Assembly (NCBI GenBank): GCA_018340805.1
Contig: JACMZG010001870.1
Coordinates: forward strand, 22,391,331-22,455,330
Direction: 5' to 3'
Source of the DNA: Microvelia longipes
Taxonomy: Eukaryota > Arthropoda > Insecta > Hemiptera > Veliidae
Length of the DNA stretch: 64,000 nucleotides
Position numbers and translations under genes: made by a program. Shown one piece after another: positions 33,680-47,529 of this stretch (its first letter is position 1; each line of letters begins with the position of its first letter). The notes beneath the pieces are model-generated. The model saw nothing but the letters and a program-made list of their open reading frames with translations. It did not search any database and had not been told where the DNA came from.

Positions 33680-33893
33680 TAGTATTTATGGTGTCTGTCG
33701 ACTTTACACCACGAAGGTCTGGGATTCTATTCCCAGGTTATGCTCGTATATAAGATTATTATTTAAAAAAAATAGAGTTAACTTCAAATTATACTTTGTG
33801 TGTAATGGTTGTCGCTACCAACCAAGGTAGTTCCCGTGCAGGCATGGGTTATTCCTTATTAGCCGCAAGGCTATAAACGGACATTATTATTAC
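33680..33893 (+). mobile_element. tRNA-derived SINE, 5'-truncated copy
   Basis: Begins within the tRNA-like head (CACGAAGGTCTGGGATTCTATTCCCAGG), then the SINE body (GTAATGGTTGTCGCTACCA ... GTTCCCGTGCAGG) and the tail GGCTATAAACGGACATTATT. It lacks the A-box region. Confidence 0.75.
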
Positions 33894-36425
33894 AATAAAT
33901 TAAAATTATTAACTGTTACTTGGATGATTATAAATTAGTTATGCTATAATATTTATGTTTTCAAGCCTTTTTGTAAATTTATTTTGTTTATTGATCTGAT
34001 AAAAAACCATCTAAAAAACTTTTTTACAGAAACAATTTGCTCTAAAAAAAAGAGAATATAAATTGATATCGAGTAGTAAGAAAATTAGATTGATAGTGGT
34101 GGTATTTTCTTTAAGTCTGATGCCTTTGTAAAATATTCAATTGTTGTTTTCGATAAACGAAGGGAGGGAGAAAAAAGACCAATGTTATCTTAGGTTTTAG
34201 GGTTTTTTGTGTTTCTTTGGATGGATTACACGGAGGGTTTAGGGAGGTTTCTGTTCCTTTGGGAACGATATCAGGTCCCTTTACTAGTTGGGTACTCTGA
34301 GGGCTTTCTAGGATAGAGTTTGTTATAGTAACTGGGTAAAGGGAATACTAAAAAAACCCTTTTTTCCAACTTTAAGTTTTATTCTTTCCTTCAATGCTAA
34401 AAAAGAAATCACCAGAGAAAGATGCTGGTTGAAGTAAATTGCTCCATGACACTGATACCATTGGAGCAATTGTGAAAACAGGAATAAAAATTCAAATCCA
34501 ATATGATTTGGCTATTGGAAATGTTTGACGTAAAACCATTCAGAGTAATAATGTTTTTCATTCCAATTTTAAGATATTTCTTTTCGATTTTATTTCGTAA
34601 AATAATAGACGACTATCGTTTGTATGTTTTAGACATCTTATTTATTTATCTTGAATATAATCATATTTATACGTAAAAAGTATACTTTTATACCAATATA
34701 GGGTACTTAAAAGTTTATTTATTATACGGTTAAGGTTGATATACTAAACGGTCTATGTTAAGGCTAGTTACAAAGGTCATCGTCTTTGATAAATTATGAC
34801 GTCATCAACCTAACTTATGTCGTCATAAAAAAATCAACAGGAAATGGCGTTACATAAGGTGCCACTTTTCAAGGAGGATAGCTTGATAAATCGAGTTAGA
34901 CCAGTTTTAGCTTAATCGAACCATCCAAAACGCGCCCGACGCCGCTATAGACCAAATGCCCGTTTCTTAAATTACACTTAATATTTAGTGCACTTCATAT
35001 GCAGCAAAGGAATCAATCCTGTATTTTTCAGGATAACCCATTTCTTTTTCTTCGCCCTCTTTGCCGCTAGGCGGCATCGGCTCCCGCGCCTTCCTGAGGG
35101 TATATGGTTGTTGTACTTTATCAGTTTGTCATATTTCTGGTTTATATAAGTGGCATACTGCCACGATATAAGCGAATTTTCAAATGTATTAGAAAAGATT
35201 TGATTTGTTTACATTATGTCAGTTAATGACATATTGTTTTGTTTGACATATATATGTCAATTAATAAAACTAGAACATATACCATAAACAATATTAACAT
35301 AGATGGTTCACTCCCGAGTGTAGTAGGAACACTCAATTGACAAGTTTGTGTTTATGATTTAAGTTGAGGGCCTCATCACTAGAGTCTTGAAGAGCGCTAG
35401 TAGTAAAAATATATTTGCTCTATTCTCTACTAGATTGTGCTGTAATATTTATTAAATACAAACAGTTGCCAATCGTTTTGAAAAATAAAATAAAAGTAAA
35501 CAAAGATCTATGGTATGCTGTAGTATTCGCGATGTATTTTTGTTTTTCAAAACTTGGGGGCCTCATCACGCGAAGCAGCACCATCGTTTTCTTAAAAAAA
35601 TAACAATAACTCATTTTTAGTGTTTTAGACTTTGAACATTTAAATTTGCTATCTGAATATAACATCTCGGGTTGGCGCAAACGGATAAGTAAAGGAAACA
35701 AACAAAAATTGAAACTCTGACATTAGAAGTTCAAATCCAAGGGGGAACGACAGAATGGGCGAAGTAAGAGTGAGGAATTATTTTTTTTCACTTTTTACCA
35801 ATTTATATGAAATTCTTATAGAGCTTTCTTGGGATCACTCATCCATCGACTCCTCATCATTCTAGCGCTGAAAAGCGGATGGAAAGACTTGATTACCCTC
35901 AACAGCTCGTTGTTGGGTTGAATAAAAATAAATAAAAGTGTCAGAAATAAAAATAGCTGACAGATTCACGCTGTCACCACTAGACTGTACTACTTGAGCC
36001 TCCTGCATCCCATCAACTATTTTTTTTTTTAAAATCTTTGAGTGAGCCATCTACGTTAATATTGTTCATCTATGCATATACCGATATTAACATGAAACTG
36101 TATATTTTTGTAAACCATACAGATTATTATAAGTGTAAAAAATGACTCACTGATCAAGGATATATATATATTCTTGATCAGTGAGTCAAGAAAACCTTCC
36201 AAAAAAACCTTCTACCCTAACACTACCCGTTTATAACCCCAACCTCATAAGCTCATTTTTTCGAAACTAAGCTAAAACGTTCATTTGTTAACATTTTGCT
36301 GCTGTAAATTTACCTTGCTTTAACATTTGCCTTTGGTTTGGAATACAACTTTGCTACCTAGTAATAGAACTTTGTAAGGCCCCCTTATCAAAAATAATTA
36401 GTACCTAATTGAAAAATTTATTTAC
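33894..36425. other. Intron 1, hairpin only
   Basis: Near 36143-36188 is a perfect 16-bp-arm inverted repeat (TGACTCACTGATCAAG and its complement) around an AT loop. A short GC-rich patch at 35070-35100 (CCGCTAGGCGGCATCGG) and several chance frames are the only other features. Confidence 0.5.
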
Positions 36426-36569
36426 CTGTACAAGTGAAGGTGTTACATAATCTAGATTGCTTGTTATATCCTTGACACGGTGTTCGTTGAATGCAATACC
36501 TCCATCTTTGCTGAACACCCCCGTCACACGAAGCACTGCATACACTCCAGTCTGACCATTCATCCCATC
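36426..36569 (-). CDS. Exon 1 (as seen): first TSP1 repeat of the matrix protein
   Basis: The 144-nt exon has acceptor AATTGTTTTAG and donor ACAG|GTAAAT, in phase 1 at both ends, the usual phase for a shuffled module. It encodes a complete TSP1 repeat: WDEWSDWSVCSASCDGGVQ, then QRWRYCIQRTPC and LCNTFTC, with six cysteines. WxxWxxWxxC is the C-mannosylation pattern, and CSASC resembles the O-fucose site with D in place of G. Upstream exons with the signal peptide and start codon must exist, but none was recognised in the rest of the window. Confidence 0.92.
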
Positions 36570-39500
36570 CTAAAACAATTAAAAACAATTGTAAATAATT
36601 TTTAGTTAATAAGAGATAAACTAAAAAAATAAAATAGTAGAGCGTTGATTTGTTTATAATTTAGTCATCAGTGAATACCCAAGTAGATAAGTGGCCAAAT
36701 CTTTTATCAAATTATAAAAGCGAGTTCAGACTTTGTTAAAATTTTAATATTCAGATCTTAATATATTTAGTTTAAAAATTTGGAAATTCGCTAAAAAATA
36801 ATTACTCTGTAGTTGATATCATTTTTAGGGTTGTTACGTGCGTTCCCAATGCTTTTGGTTGTGTCCATGATCATGATTCAATATTTACGTAAAAATGAAA
36901 TTCTATGTTGATATTTTGTCAACACTTGATGTAGTTTAACTGCATTGCTACTTTTCCCTTGGTCCCATCTTAGTTTATATATAATTCAAAACGTTGTTTA
37001 GAGTAAAAAAAACAGTGCCTGAAATAAAATGGCAAGAGAGAGTAAGAATATTTGTTTTAAAAGACTTCTTGCCTTTAAGGCAACCTTTTTAAATAATTTT
37101 CTTAGAGATGGTCTTATTCTTAGGTCTTAAAAAAATAAGGATTTATAAAAAGTGAAAGATGGAAAGAGGAAAAATACCTACAAAGTAAAATCAGGATGCT
37201 AAATACGGGAAAGAAAATAAGATGGCATAAAAAGGATAATGTGAGAAAAGGAAAAGTGTAGGAAACCAAAAAACGATACATAAGAAGCTAAAGAAGGGAA
37301 CAACTAATGAAAAATTGGATACATTAGGAAGAAATAAATACAAATAAGGATAAATAAGAAGTTAAACCAAAACATATAAAGAATAAAAGGACTCATAAGA
37401 AGTTTAAAAAGAACATGGAAAAAAAGAAGGAATGGTATCCATTATAAGTACCTATCTACCTACATTATAGGTAATTTAAAGAAAGGTAGGAGACATTTAC
37501 AAAAAAAGACGAACTTTTCTGTTAGCCCCTTTCAAAGTCTGCCTACAAAACAGCTACTATAACAAACCTTTATAAAATAAAATACCTCTTAAGTTTTTTT
37601 TGTAAATTCGCTAAAACAGACAAACGCAGTTGAACTTCAGTTTTATGAAGATACTTTTGAACTTTCTGATGAGTAATAAAATATTTTATGACATTACACT
37701 AACCTGATATTCCAGATATATTTTATCCAATAAATTTTCTTATTTAAATTACCTTTAGGCAATGTAACAGGAAAAACTTTAGATTCGCGGGAATTATTTT
37801 ACAATAAAATTATAGTGTGGTTTTCTTTTCTTTTCTGTTTCTTTTTTCCTAAGAAGCATGATGAAAATTGTAAAAAGTATTAATATTATATCTCATGTTT
37901 ATTGGTCTTATTATAAATATACGATAAACTTAAACCTTGGGGTGATGGAACTTTTTCAAACTTTTATACTTTTTTAGAAATTTCAAAGGAAACAGGAAAA
38001 CTCCGGCCTCTTATGCTAGATATGGCAATATGGATTTCTTCAGACTGCTCTATAGGTTTGTTCCAAACTTTAAAAGAAGTAGTTAGTTTCATCTTTGGTA
38101 TAACATCTTTTATGCTTTATAGTAATAATTTATTTTTATCTTACTTTTCCCTTCTTTTCCTCCAATTATGAACTTAAATGTTCTCTTCTTGCTTAAGTTA
38201 TGCTAATTCCTTCATACGCGCTGGTCATGCGATAATATTTAACATAACGTAATAAATAATATTATGTTACGTAAACGTATCATAATATAATGTATACAAT
38301 ATAATATATAAATATATATCTAAACACATGTGTAACAATATGACATATATCATATTTATATTTTATGATATTATATTGATTCATCTAAAAAAAAAAGAAA
38401 TAAACAATCTAAGGAAGATAAAACATGAATAACAATACTTCATGCTTTTGCTTATCTTACAAAACCAAATCTTACAATTAATGATACAGTCGAGCAAAAT
38501 TATAACAGATGACGTCTATTTTATAAAGATCATAATTATAACTCTTTGATTTATAAAAACTACGTTAGAAGATCCAATATATTTTACAATTAATATCGGT
38601 TGAGCGATAAAATATAATTTTGATTACTAATACGACTTTAATATGATTTAGACAAACATGTTTTACGCATATATGTACATAAAAATGAGAGCCATGATAT
38701 TTCAAAGCTATTTAATACATTTGCTGTCTGCATGGACAAAGGAAAAGATGCCCTATCCTGACACATTAGACAAAAATTAAGAGTAGTGTCTCTGTTCTCA
38801 ATTCTTTTCCTTATGTCAAACAACTCTATCTATTTTATTATTTGTTAATAAGAGAAGAGAGATTCTGTTCTAGTTTAGAGATAAAAAGCCTAAATAAGGT
38901 TATAACCTTATAATAAAGTTACCTTACTATGAACTCCATTTACTTTAAAGAGTTTTGTTACCGCAGCGTAAAGCTTTTCCTATAACCTAAGAGTAATGTA
39001 AAAACTCAAGTAATTGCTGCCATCTCCTTTTTCTTTATCTTATCTTTCTTATTTTCTTCAACAAGTTCCTTTTATATAAAATTTTCCTCTTTTAACCTGA
39101 TTTACTGTAAAAAAATCCTTTTCCGTCGTTTTTAAAAATAATTTTGTTCAAAATCTTTTCATATAATTATTATTTATTTTATAAAAAAAACTTGTTATTA
39201 TTAAACTTACTATTCTTTCCTGTATGGTAAAAAATATATTTTTTGCATTATAATTTTAAATTTTTAGCTTAATCACTGGTTTCAGGCGTTTTAAGACCAG
39301 TTTCTAACTAGTGCTTTCCGGACCCATGGGCGTTCCGATAGGTTCAAAATGATCTGAGAAATATTTACAGATGTTATAAGAATTATAATGCCATAAATAG
39401 TAAATTATAATTTTTTTTTGTAAAAATCATTTGTTCTATTACTATGTTTTTAATAATTGATTTATCAAAAACTTGTTTTTCTTAAAGACCATGTTCTTTA

Positions 39501-40084
39501 TTTTTGAACAAAATGCATGAAAAGAAATGCAGTCTTATATATTATATAAGACTGCATTTCTGCATCTATCTATCTTCCCTTCTACATTTATTATTAATTG
39601 ATGCAGGAGAACTTTCCTGTTATATCTCGTCTACTAGTTACTGATAATTAAAAGTTAACATTTTTAGAGTAAAATAGAAAATACTAAAATACTTTTTAGA
39701 GTAAAATAGAAAATACTAAAATACTTTTTAGAATAAATAGAATACAATAAAATATACGAACACGGCAGTCACTTTCAATTTGGAATTTGTTGAGTCTTTA
39801 GCATTACTGAGACTGCTGTCTCAGTAATGCTACAGAATTGTATAATTTTAGTCAATTATATGTTTATTTTTTACACGTATTAACAAATGTGTGGATTCAA
39901 ATTCAAATTGATCATGGTCATTCATAGTGGATATTATACTATTTTAACGACCTATCTCAAGTCTTCAGTCAAATGCTTCATGATATAACATTGGGGTTTA
40001 GGTGATCTTATGAAATACTTTGAAGTTTTTTTACAAGAACTTAATGTCTCCTTTAATAGGGGACACTGAAATAAATTTAATATT
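36570..40084. other. Intron or upstream DNA, small repeats only
   Basis: Purine-rich A/G stretch at 37010-37440 with recurring CATAAGAAG words. Perfect hairpin 39524-39560 (17-bp arms, GAAATGCAGTCTTATAT). Tandem repeat 39657-39740 of a ~32-base unit (TTTTTAGAGTAAAATAG ...). Hairpin 39799-39832 (TAGCATTACTGAGA arms). No exon recognised. Confidence 0.5.
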
Positions 40085-40990
40085 AATTGCGGAGTGCCTT
40101 ATGGTAGTATCTCAGGTCCTTTATTATTTCACATGTTTAATAACGACCTTTCCAGTTTGTTAAAAAATCTTGTAAATAATTTTATAATAATCATTGTCTT
40201 TGGAAAACCGTTAAAAATTCTGTAGGAGAGAATTAATTTAATCTGTTCTGCATTTGCGGAATAGTGTAAAATTAATAAACTAGTTATAAATGTAAATAAA
40301 AGTATTAATGTTATTTGCAGTAAAACTAGCCTCCTTGTTGCACTCAGTTAGTACAAATAAATTTCCTGTCTCAGCAGTGAATGTACCTGAAATATCCAAA
40401 TTCCTAGGGTTACCTATAGATAGTAAGTTAACTTATGAATCTCATATATACGCTGTGGTAATAAATTATCTTCCTTTTACTTTTTAATTTATAAACTCAG
40501 TCAATATAACTCTTCTTATGCTTTTCTATGGTTGGGTTTACCCTTACATAAATCCTGAGCACATTCTTTGTTCAGCAACAGAGTGTTCCTAGGATAAAAG
40601 AACATAATTAGAAAAAATGTTCAAGGTGAAATTGCCGATTCTGCTAAACCATTATTTATAAAAAACAAATTTTGACAATGTCTTCCATTTTTATAATGGA
40701 AGCATGTAAATTTACGTTTAATAATAGCTTAAAAGTTCTGAAAGTTAATAATAAGAACCATACTCCCTAAGAAGTAAAGATAAATTTATTAAACTTTTTA
40801 GCAAAACTAATCTGCTAAAAACTCTCCCCAGTTTATGTCAAAAGAATGTTTTAATAAACTTCCTGAAAACATTAGAAAAACACCCTCTTACAGTGGTTTG
40901 TAAAGGTAGGAGAAATCTCTACTTGTAAACAACGCTTTATTTTACAGCATTAAACAATTCCTGGATGCCACCCACCTCTTTAGAGATATT
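40085..40990 (+). pseudogene. Decayed non-LTR retrotransposon RT (LINE)
   Basis: Plus-strand reading gives CGVPYGSISGPLLF at 40088-40132, the conserved RT block of jockey/CR1-type elements, then NDLSSLL. Further pieces are in different frames with many stops. Near 40829-40895 the typical C-terminal end appears (FNKLPENIRKTPSYS). No intact frame remains. The short LINE-like tail (ATTATTATTATTAT) near 41160-41180 may be the 3' end. Confidence 0.75.
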
Positions 40991-43390
40991 TGATAACAAG
41001 TTTTTTTTAAATCATTTGATTTATTTTATTTTATTTTATTTATTGGTTCATTTTATTTATTAATTTTTTTAATCCATGTAATTTTTATGTTTTTGTTAAA
41101 TTTAAAGGTTACATGCTATTAAATATTGTGTTGTTTTTAAATTTTGTAATTAATAAATATATTATTATTATTATTATCATAATAAACAATGAATAATAAG
41201 TTATATTTTTTATATCCCATCTTGATGCTAAACAAGATGACAAAAAAATGGTTAAAAAAACAAAGCCTAATCTGAAAGTAGATAAAATATAATTAAGTTT
41301 TCAGGTTTTATTCTATGAACAGCTTGGTTTAAGGTTTATTCCACTATATAGATTGTTTAAATAGTAATAAATTATTAATTTCTGGAACAAATGTTGCTAA
41401 TAAATTGTTCTTATTAGATTATTATTATCCTTATTTCATTATTACATCTAGAAAACTCGCTCTACAGTTATATTGTTCAGTTATTTTAGAACTAACCAGT
41501 TACATAGTTGTAGATTTGTCTATTAAATCCAGGTTGTGTATATGTACCAAATCTTTCTAATACTAACTTGCTTTTTTGTTTTCAGGTCCGAGGTTTGCGG
41601 TTTGTATAGTGTAATCTTATATATGATAAAGCAAGAAACTTGTTGCATCAGCGACATCAAGTTAGAAAATCACGTAACATACGCATTACATAAGTCAGTG
41701 AGTTAAATAAAACATAGTGCCAAAAGATAAGTATACCATTATAATAGTTCTTATTTGGTAAGATCGTATACTGTTCAAATTATACATAAGCCTTTGATGT
41801 TTAATTAAATGCTAAATTAGCTTTTAATTCAGCTTAATTAATTGGTCTAGAGAAATCAATTGAGCTGAATCAGGGTGCTTCAGTACGTCTCAGAAAGTAG
41901 GCCATGAAACCTGGGTGCCTTGTTGCGTCCCAGTAGCTGAATCTGAGGGTAGACGTGCTCGGAAGAAGGTTCACTTGTAAAATAAATTTGGTCACTAAAA
42001 TTATGTCAAGACAGAAAAAAGATTTATGTAATATTGCTGCTTATGCGTATGGTGTATCAAATATATTTAAGAAACGCTTAGCTTAGCTTTCGATTTTTTT
42101 AACGAAACTCTATACAAATAATTTATTAAGCAAACTTTGCATCATTTGATTAAAAGTAATTGAATGAAGATAAATGGGTACATCGATTCGTGGAGATGAC
42201 TTATAATATTCAATTTATTATTTTGTTAACCTATGTTTTGTCAACTAGTGTTCTCTGATTTCGACTTCTTACAAATAGTTCAAAAATATGTTATCCGTAA
42301 AAATTGGGGACCATCATTCTAAAAATCTTCTGAGAAGCCGCCGAGATGACTTAATAGTAATATAAATTATTAGTATCGTTAAAAGAAGTACTAATATTAA
42401 TTAAAATTGTATTCAAAGGGCATTATACTTTATAGGTATATATATCATATATTTTAATTAATATACATCTAAATATTTTCAGGATTTAAGAACGAGTCTT
42501 GGTGATTAACGAGAATGGGTGTTAAGAATTACAAATCATAAAATTAAGATAGATCAACACGTTCCACAAATTTAGTATGATCTCCGATTTACTATGATCT
42601 CCGTCTCCGTAGTGTAAGTGATAGCGGTAGTTAAGACTGATAAAAAATATATATTTTTGACAATGTTTTTTTTTATTTGGTTTGCATTAGTGCTATCTTT
42701 TCTTTCAGTCAAATTATCGCTCTTTGCAGCACAATTACTATTGATTCCTTATATTATTGTTGATAAAGTTTATAAATGTATGTTTTAATAGTTATAAGAT
42801 ACAACAATATCTACTGATTTTAAAGATTCTCTAATCATATAAACTTTATACTTGCTTTAAATAGTTTTTTTGCGATTTTGATTGCTTCTTACGATAAGTT
42901 GTATTTTATAGCTAATCTGTGATGAGCCTGTGATCATGATTTTAACTGTAAAAAATTGCCTCTGGATCAAATCGAAAAATGGTATTTACAGTTGGCGAAC
43001 TAGGGACTATGTCCTCGGACCATCGTTCTTATTCATTTTTTGTTTTGATATTCATGCAATTCGTTTGCTATTAAATCCATGATTTCAGTGACTATTTTCA
43101 TGCTTTTTTTAATCGAGAAATGGTCTCAGACTAGGTAAGCTGTTTGTTTCTGTTTTTGTCGATTTGAAACTTGAAATGTCTTAATTCCTTGGAAGTACCC
43201 TTTATTGCCCATTCCATCACAAAAACATACATTTATTCTGTTTGCGTGAGTAAGCTAAGCAAAGACATGTGTGACAAAAGCAATTTAAATTTAGTTAAAA
43301 AATATCATATATTTCAATATCAATATATTTCTCAGACAATCATGACCTTGTCCAAGAAATAAGCCAATACACCTAATTTATTTAAAGTAT
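40991..43390. other. AT-rich DNA, nothing recognised
   Basis: Possible acceptor-like sites exist (for example TTTTTGTTTTCAG near 41585), but no exon follows. Confidence 0.5.
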
Positions 43391-43518
43391 AAACAAATTT
43401 TAATTGAAGTGACCTACAATTTATATTTTAAAGACGAGCAACCAATATTTATTTATATTAATATTGGGTGCTTGTCTTTAAAATTTTAATGGTAGGTATC
43501 TTCAATTAAAATTTGCTT
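43391..43518. mobile_element. 128-bp inverted-repeat element
   Basis: Arms of about 60 bases (AAACAAATTTTAATTGAAG ... AAAGACGAGCAACCAATATT) pair with the right half. The loop is about 8 bases. Non-coding, MITE-like. Confidence 0.8.
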
Positions 43519-44179
43519 AAATTCAATTGGAGCAAAAAAAACTTCTAAACAGATAAATTACAATAATAAATTACATAGTAATTATTCTTCTATATTAAAG
43601 TTGAAGCATTATCACGCTCGTTCCATTAAAGTGGATGCATATTAATTTTTTACAATTCATTATTTAGTGTCGTTTTTTTATATAATGCTTATATTAATGC
43701 AATTTTAGTTAGATTTTCCTAGGTTTACCAGAAATCTTCAGTAGGCGTGTACAAGTAGAAGAGGGCTCACTGGTTTTATGGAGATCTATGATGAAAAAGC
43801 CACTTAAAAATATCTAAGGTATTCTAATTGTTTTTTTTTTAGTGAATATTTGACAAACAAATAAATTAAATTTTAAATAAGTTCATCTTACATTGTAAGC
43901 TAAAATAATTGAATTTAATACTATACACAAATGAACTAAATAACATTTGAGTAATTTAAATTTAATAATAAAAAAATAATTTAACATTAAAAGAGTTTTT
44001 TTTACATTTCAAATTTAACTGAGCTATTTGACTACAAAAGCATCTGAATTTAAAACTTGAATCCTTAGTAGTAAGGAAAATTAAATTTGTCGTTTTGAAT
44101 TATTTATTTAAATCTGTCTAAAATGTAATTTTAAATTTCTTGTACAAAACAGATCGCTAAAAACTTTATTTATTGAATT

Positions 44180-44560
44180 CACATTTTTGCTAATTAATTC
44201 GATGTTGTTTATAATTATGTCTACTTTAACCAATTTACTGTCCAGTAAAATCCTGATTGTCGTTATTGTAAATATCGACAATGAAGTCAATTTTGTAGGG
44301 GATTTCAATGGTTTCTTTCTGCACGTTTTAGTCTCTGTAAAAATGATATTGATTTATTTATGGATCCTCTAATGACACTATGAGACGAAGCCAACCCTGG
44401 CAAAGAGTACAGACACATGAAACCTTTATGAATCTGCCAGTATCGACGATCCAGAGGTACAACGTGAGTCTAGTGATAACTGCATCTGCATAACAGATTA
44501 CATTATATCACTAGATAATTGAAAAAATTTAGTAATATTTAGAACTCAGAGACGTAACCA
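44180..44560 (+). pseudogene. LINE endonuclease remnant
   Basis: The plus frame contains NEVNFVGDFNG, matching the GDFN block of AP-type endonucleases of jockey-like LINEs. Farther on, out of frame, NLPVSTIQRYNV and CITDYII resemble the usual PTR ... CIDHI region. Heavily decayed. It could belong to the same family as the RT remnant at 40085-40990. Confidence 0.4.
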
Positions 44561-45174
44561 GAGCCATTCAATACATTACAATTTTAAAACGATCTAGGGT
44601 GAAAACACTTTGCCCCTAAATCTACCACTAAACCCTCTCCCACCAACCGAGCATCAGATGAATTTATCAAATGCAAGATATACACGAAGAAGTGGTTGCT
44701 TTTGGAAAAGGAGAATGCCTGAAAAGTTATCTAACACAAAACCATTCCGTGATATGATCTGACAAACTTATGTGACTAGTGAAACGTATTAAGAGGTTTC
44801 TGCTTCTATCTTAACAAGAACATCCGATTATTCTTCTGAAACTATTACATTTGTGTACTTTAAAAGCTCAACATTGTCACTAACCAGTATCATTAAGACC
44901 AAGAAAAACTTTTAAACAAAATTCTGAACCATTAGTTTGAGTTATATTGGCTCATATGACCATACTATGACATGAATAGATTGATAAGGAAACGCTCAAT
45001 TATCAAAGATTAAAAGTTAGTTATTTTAAAAATATACCTTAAATAATAAAAACATAGCATGCCTATGTAGTCTGGAGGTTTTAATATGATTTCCCTCAAT
45101 ATTTTAAAAATCGCAAAACTTTTAGGTTTCTTTAAATAAGTGGTACCCTGGATAGTCGTTTGCAAAACTCGAAG

Positions 45175-45418
45175 AAAGCATTTTTTAAAGCTGATAAAGT
45201 TTTAATGAATTTAGTGTTTATTCATTAAAATTGGACATTGTAATGAACATTTTCAAAATGACTTAAAAATGCACAAAACGTAGAAACATTTCGTAAAACA
45301 ATTCGACTGCATAAATTAACAATATTTTTGTTGATTTTGCCAATGCCCCATAACTTTAGTGATAGGAACCCAATTTTGATAAATAAACATTTATCAGCTT
45401 TAAAAAATGTGCTCTCCT
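45175..45418. repeat. Inverted-repeat ends, ~245 bp
   Basis: GCATTTTTTAAAGCTGATAA near 45178 is matched by its complement TTATCAGCTTTAAAAAATG near 45392. The interior is AT-rich and unpaired. Possibly a MITE. Confidence 0.5.
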
Positions 45419-47529
45419 AGTTGTGCACAGGATCAATATGGAACCTCAAATTTGAAGAATTCTAAAATTTGAGTGATTTTCTACAACTTTGAGCGTGCGC
45501 AATTCACTCTGAATAGACAGACTATGGGGTTCCTTCATAATTTACGGTAAAATTCAAAAAATCTGGTTTAAAGCAGTTCAAAATAAGTAACATTTTGGAC
45601 TATCACGGAATTATTTTGATCTGTCCAGTTAGTCGATCCATGAAAATCGACGTTCTCGATTTCTTAGACACATACTTTTTTAAATGAGCCTAGAAAGTTT
45701 ACTTATTGGCAAAATGATATTTAGCTTTTAAAAACTAATTTAGTCATACTTTTCAAAAAATTTACTTTAATGCACTAAACATATTGTTCGCCGAAAATAA
45801 CTATAAGACACAATACGACTTTAATTTTAACACGAATGCCACGTGCGAGGCGCAGTTTAACGATAAGCTTAGCAATAATCGCAGGATTACTAGAATAGAT
45901 GGAGAATAGAACACGTATCCAAAGTATAGTAGGAATATAAATGGATGTGTCCAAAACACAATCTGCAGATCAGAGTAGTGCTTACCAATGGTCTCTGGCA
46001 AAATTAGCTAATACTAATTATAATTTAGCTATTATTTACAAATTATTATTAGCTATTAAGCTAATACTAAAAATAATGGTCTGATGTAGAGACCATCCAT
46101 GCTTCCACCATTTCTTTCAGTTAATGCGTTGGGTTGATTTCAAAATTAATCAGTTTTCGTTTTTATAAATTTTTATTCTAAATGACATGTTTATTAATTT
46201 TCCTTCTTGCATTCCTATTTGGTTTTTGTGGTTTCCAACAAAGACATACACGTTTTGTTAATGTTTTGTTTCGTTACGTTAGTTTGTTATGTTTGGGAGA
46301 ATTTACTACTTTTCAATGATTGTATTAGTAGTTTTTGTGGTAGAGGTGGAATATCAGCCAATAAAGTACTGAGGTCAAAATTTTCCTAGTTCTAGCCTTG
46401 TGGTTTATGTATATGGAAATGTTGAATGAAAATGACACCGAGATCAATAACATCTGGGGTATTTTGGATGAAAATCTTTCCCTTTTCAAAATTCTAGATA
46501 ACGAGACTGGTACTTTAGTTTAAATTATTCTTCGCTCTATTTTTGAGCTATTTTGCTTCCTTTATAAACTAGTGGCGCCGATTTTCCTTCCTTATTATTA
46601 TTCTATCTGGATATTGAAGTAAAAGGGAAATTTTAGTTGTTAAAGAAATTTTACCTTTTTACATCAAAATGCATAGATCTACCTATAGTATGTCTGTGTT
46701 AAAAATAATATGCAAAAAATATAAAAAAACAGTGTAACAACTTTTACACTATGCTAAATTTCTATTCTATGGTAAAACTAATTCATAAAACATTGTTCAT
46801 TACATTCATGAATAATTGTTTTTATCTTATTTTTACTGGAATTTATGCATTTTATACATTATTTCATTTAATTTATACATATATATATATATATTGGTAG
46901 CTCACAATGATTTTTGACCTAATATTTACTTTTCCACATTTATACTGTATAGGAAAAGTAAGATGTTAGCACAAAAAATCCTAAACAGTGATTCTAATTG
47001 AATTATCTACTTTAGGTGTATACCTAAGTAGTCGTGGAAAACATAAGTAGTTTTTAACAAATTTTCTATTAGTGTGTGCGTTATTATCGTAGCTCAGTCT
47101 AGTTAATAGTATGCTACATACTACTAACTTCGTACAACAATCAATTAGAGGATCTGGTGTTTTTCAGAAATAAATGTTTATAATGTCATTAACTGTCATT
47201 ATTGACTCAAAATGATTTCTAAAATTCATCAAAACATTAAAAACTGTTTACCTGCATTAGTTACCGATGTTATTAAAAGTCTTTCATACTTTTTTTCCAA
47301 AAGCGTTAAAAATTTAAAAAATCGTGCAATTGGCTTGAGTTATCTTGCCAATCTGATAAACTTGTTATCTTTTTATTAGTACTTACTATGTGATTAAAAA
47401 GCACCTATCTTACCAAAAACCACTTGCGTGGTAAAAAACCGCTAAGTCTTTAAACCAAAAGAGTAGGGAAATCAACTTTTCTGTACCGCCAAGTCATGTT
47501 TACGTCATTACAATTACCGTAATGAGTTA
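45419..47529. other. AT-rich DNA with one repeat remnant
   Basis: A decayed copy of the TATACCGTAGGTATA family lies near 46935-47110 (TTATACTGTATAGGAAAAGTA ... ATTATCGTAGCTC). Nothing else was recognised. Confidence 0.5.

Noticed and set aside
35862..36050. Minus-strand exon or small protein
   Set aside because: The frame starts in a T-run and has no donor/acceptor pair in phase with the matrix gene.
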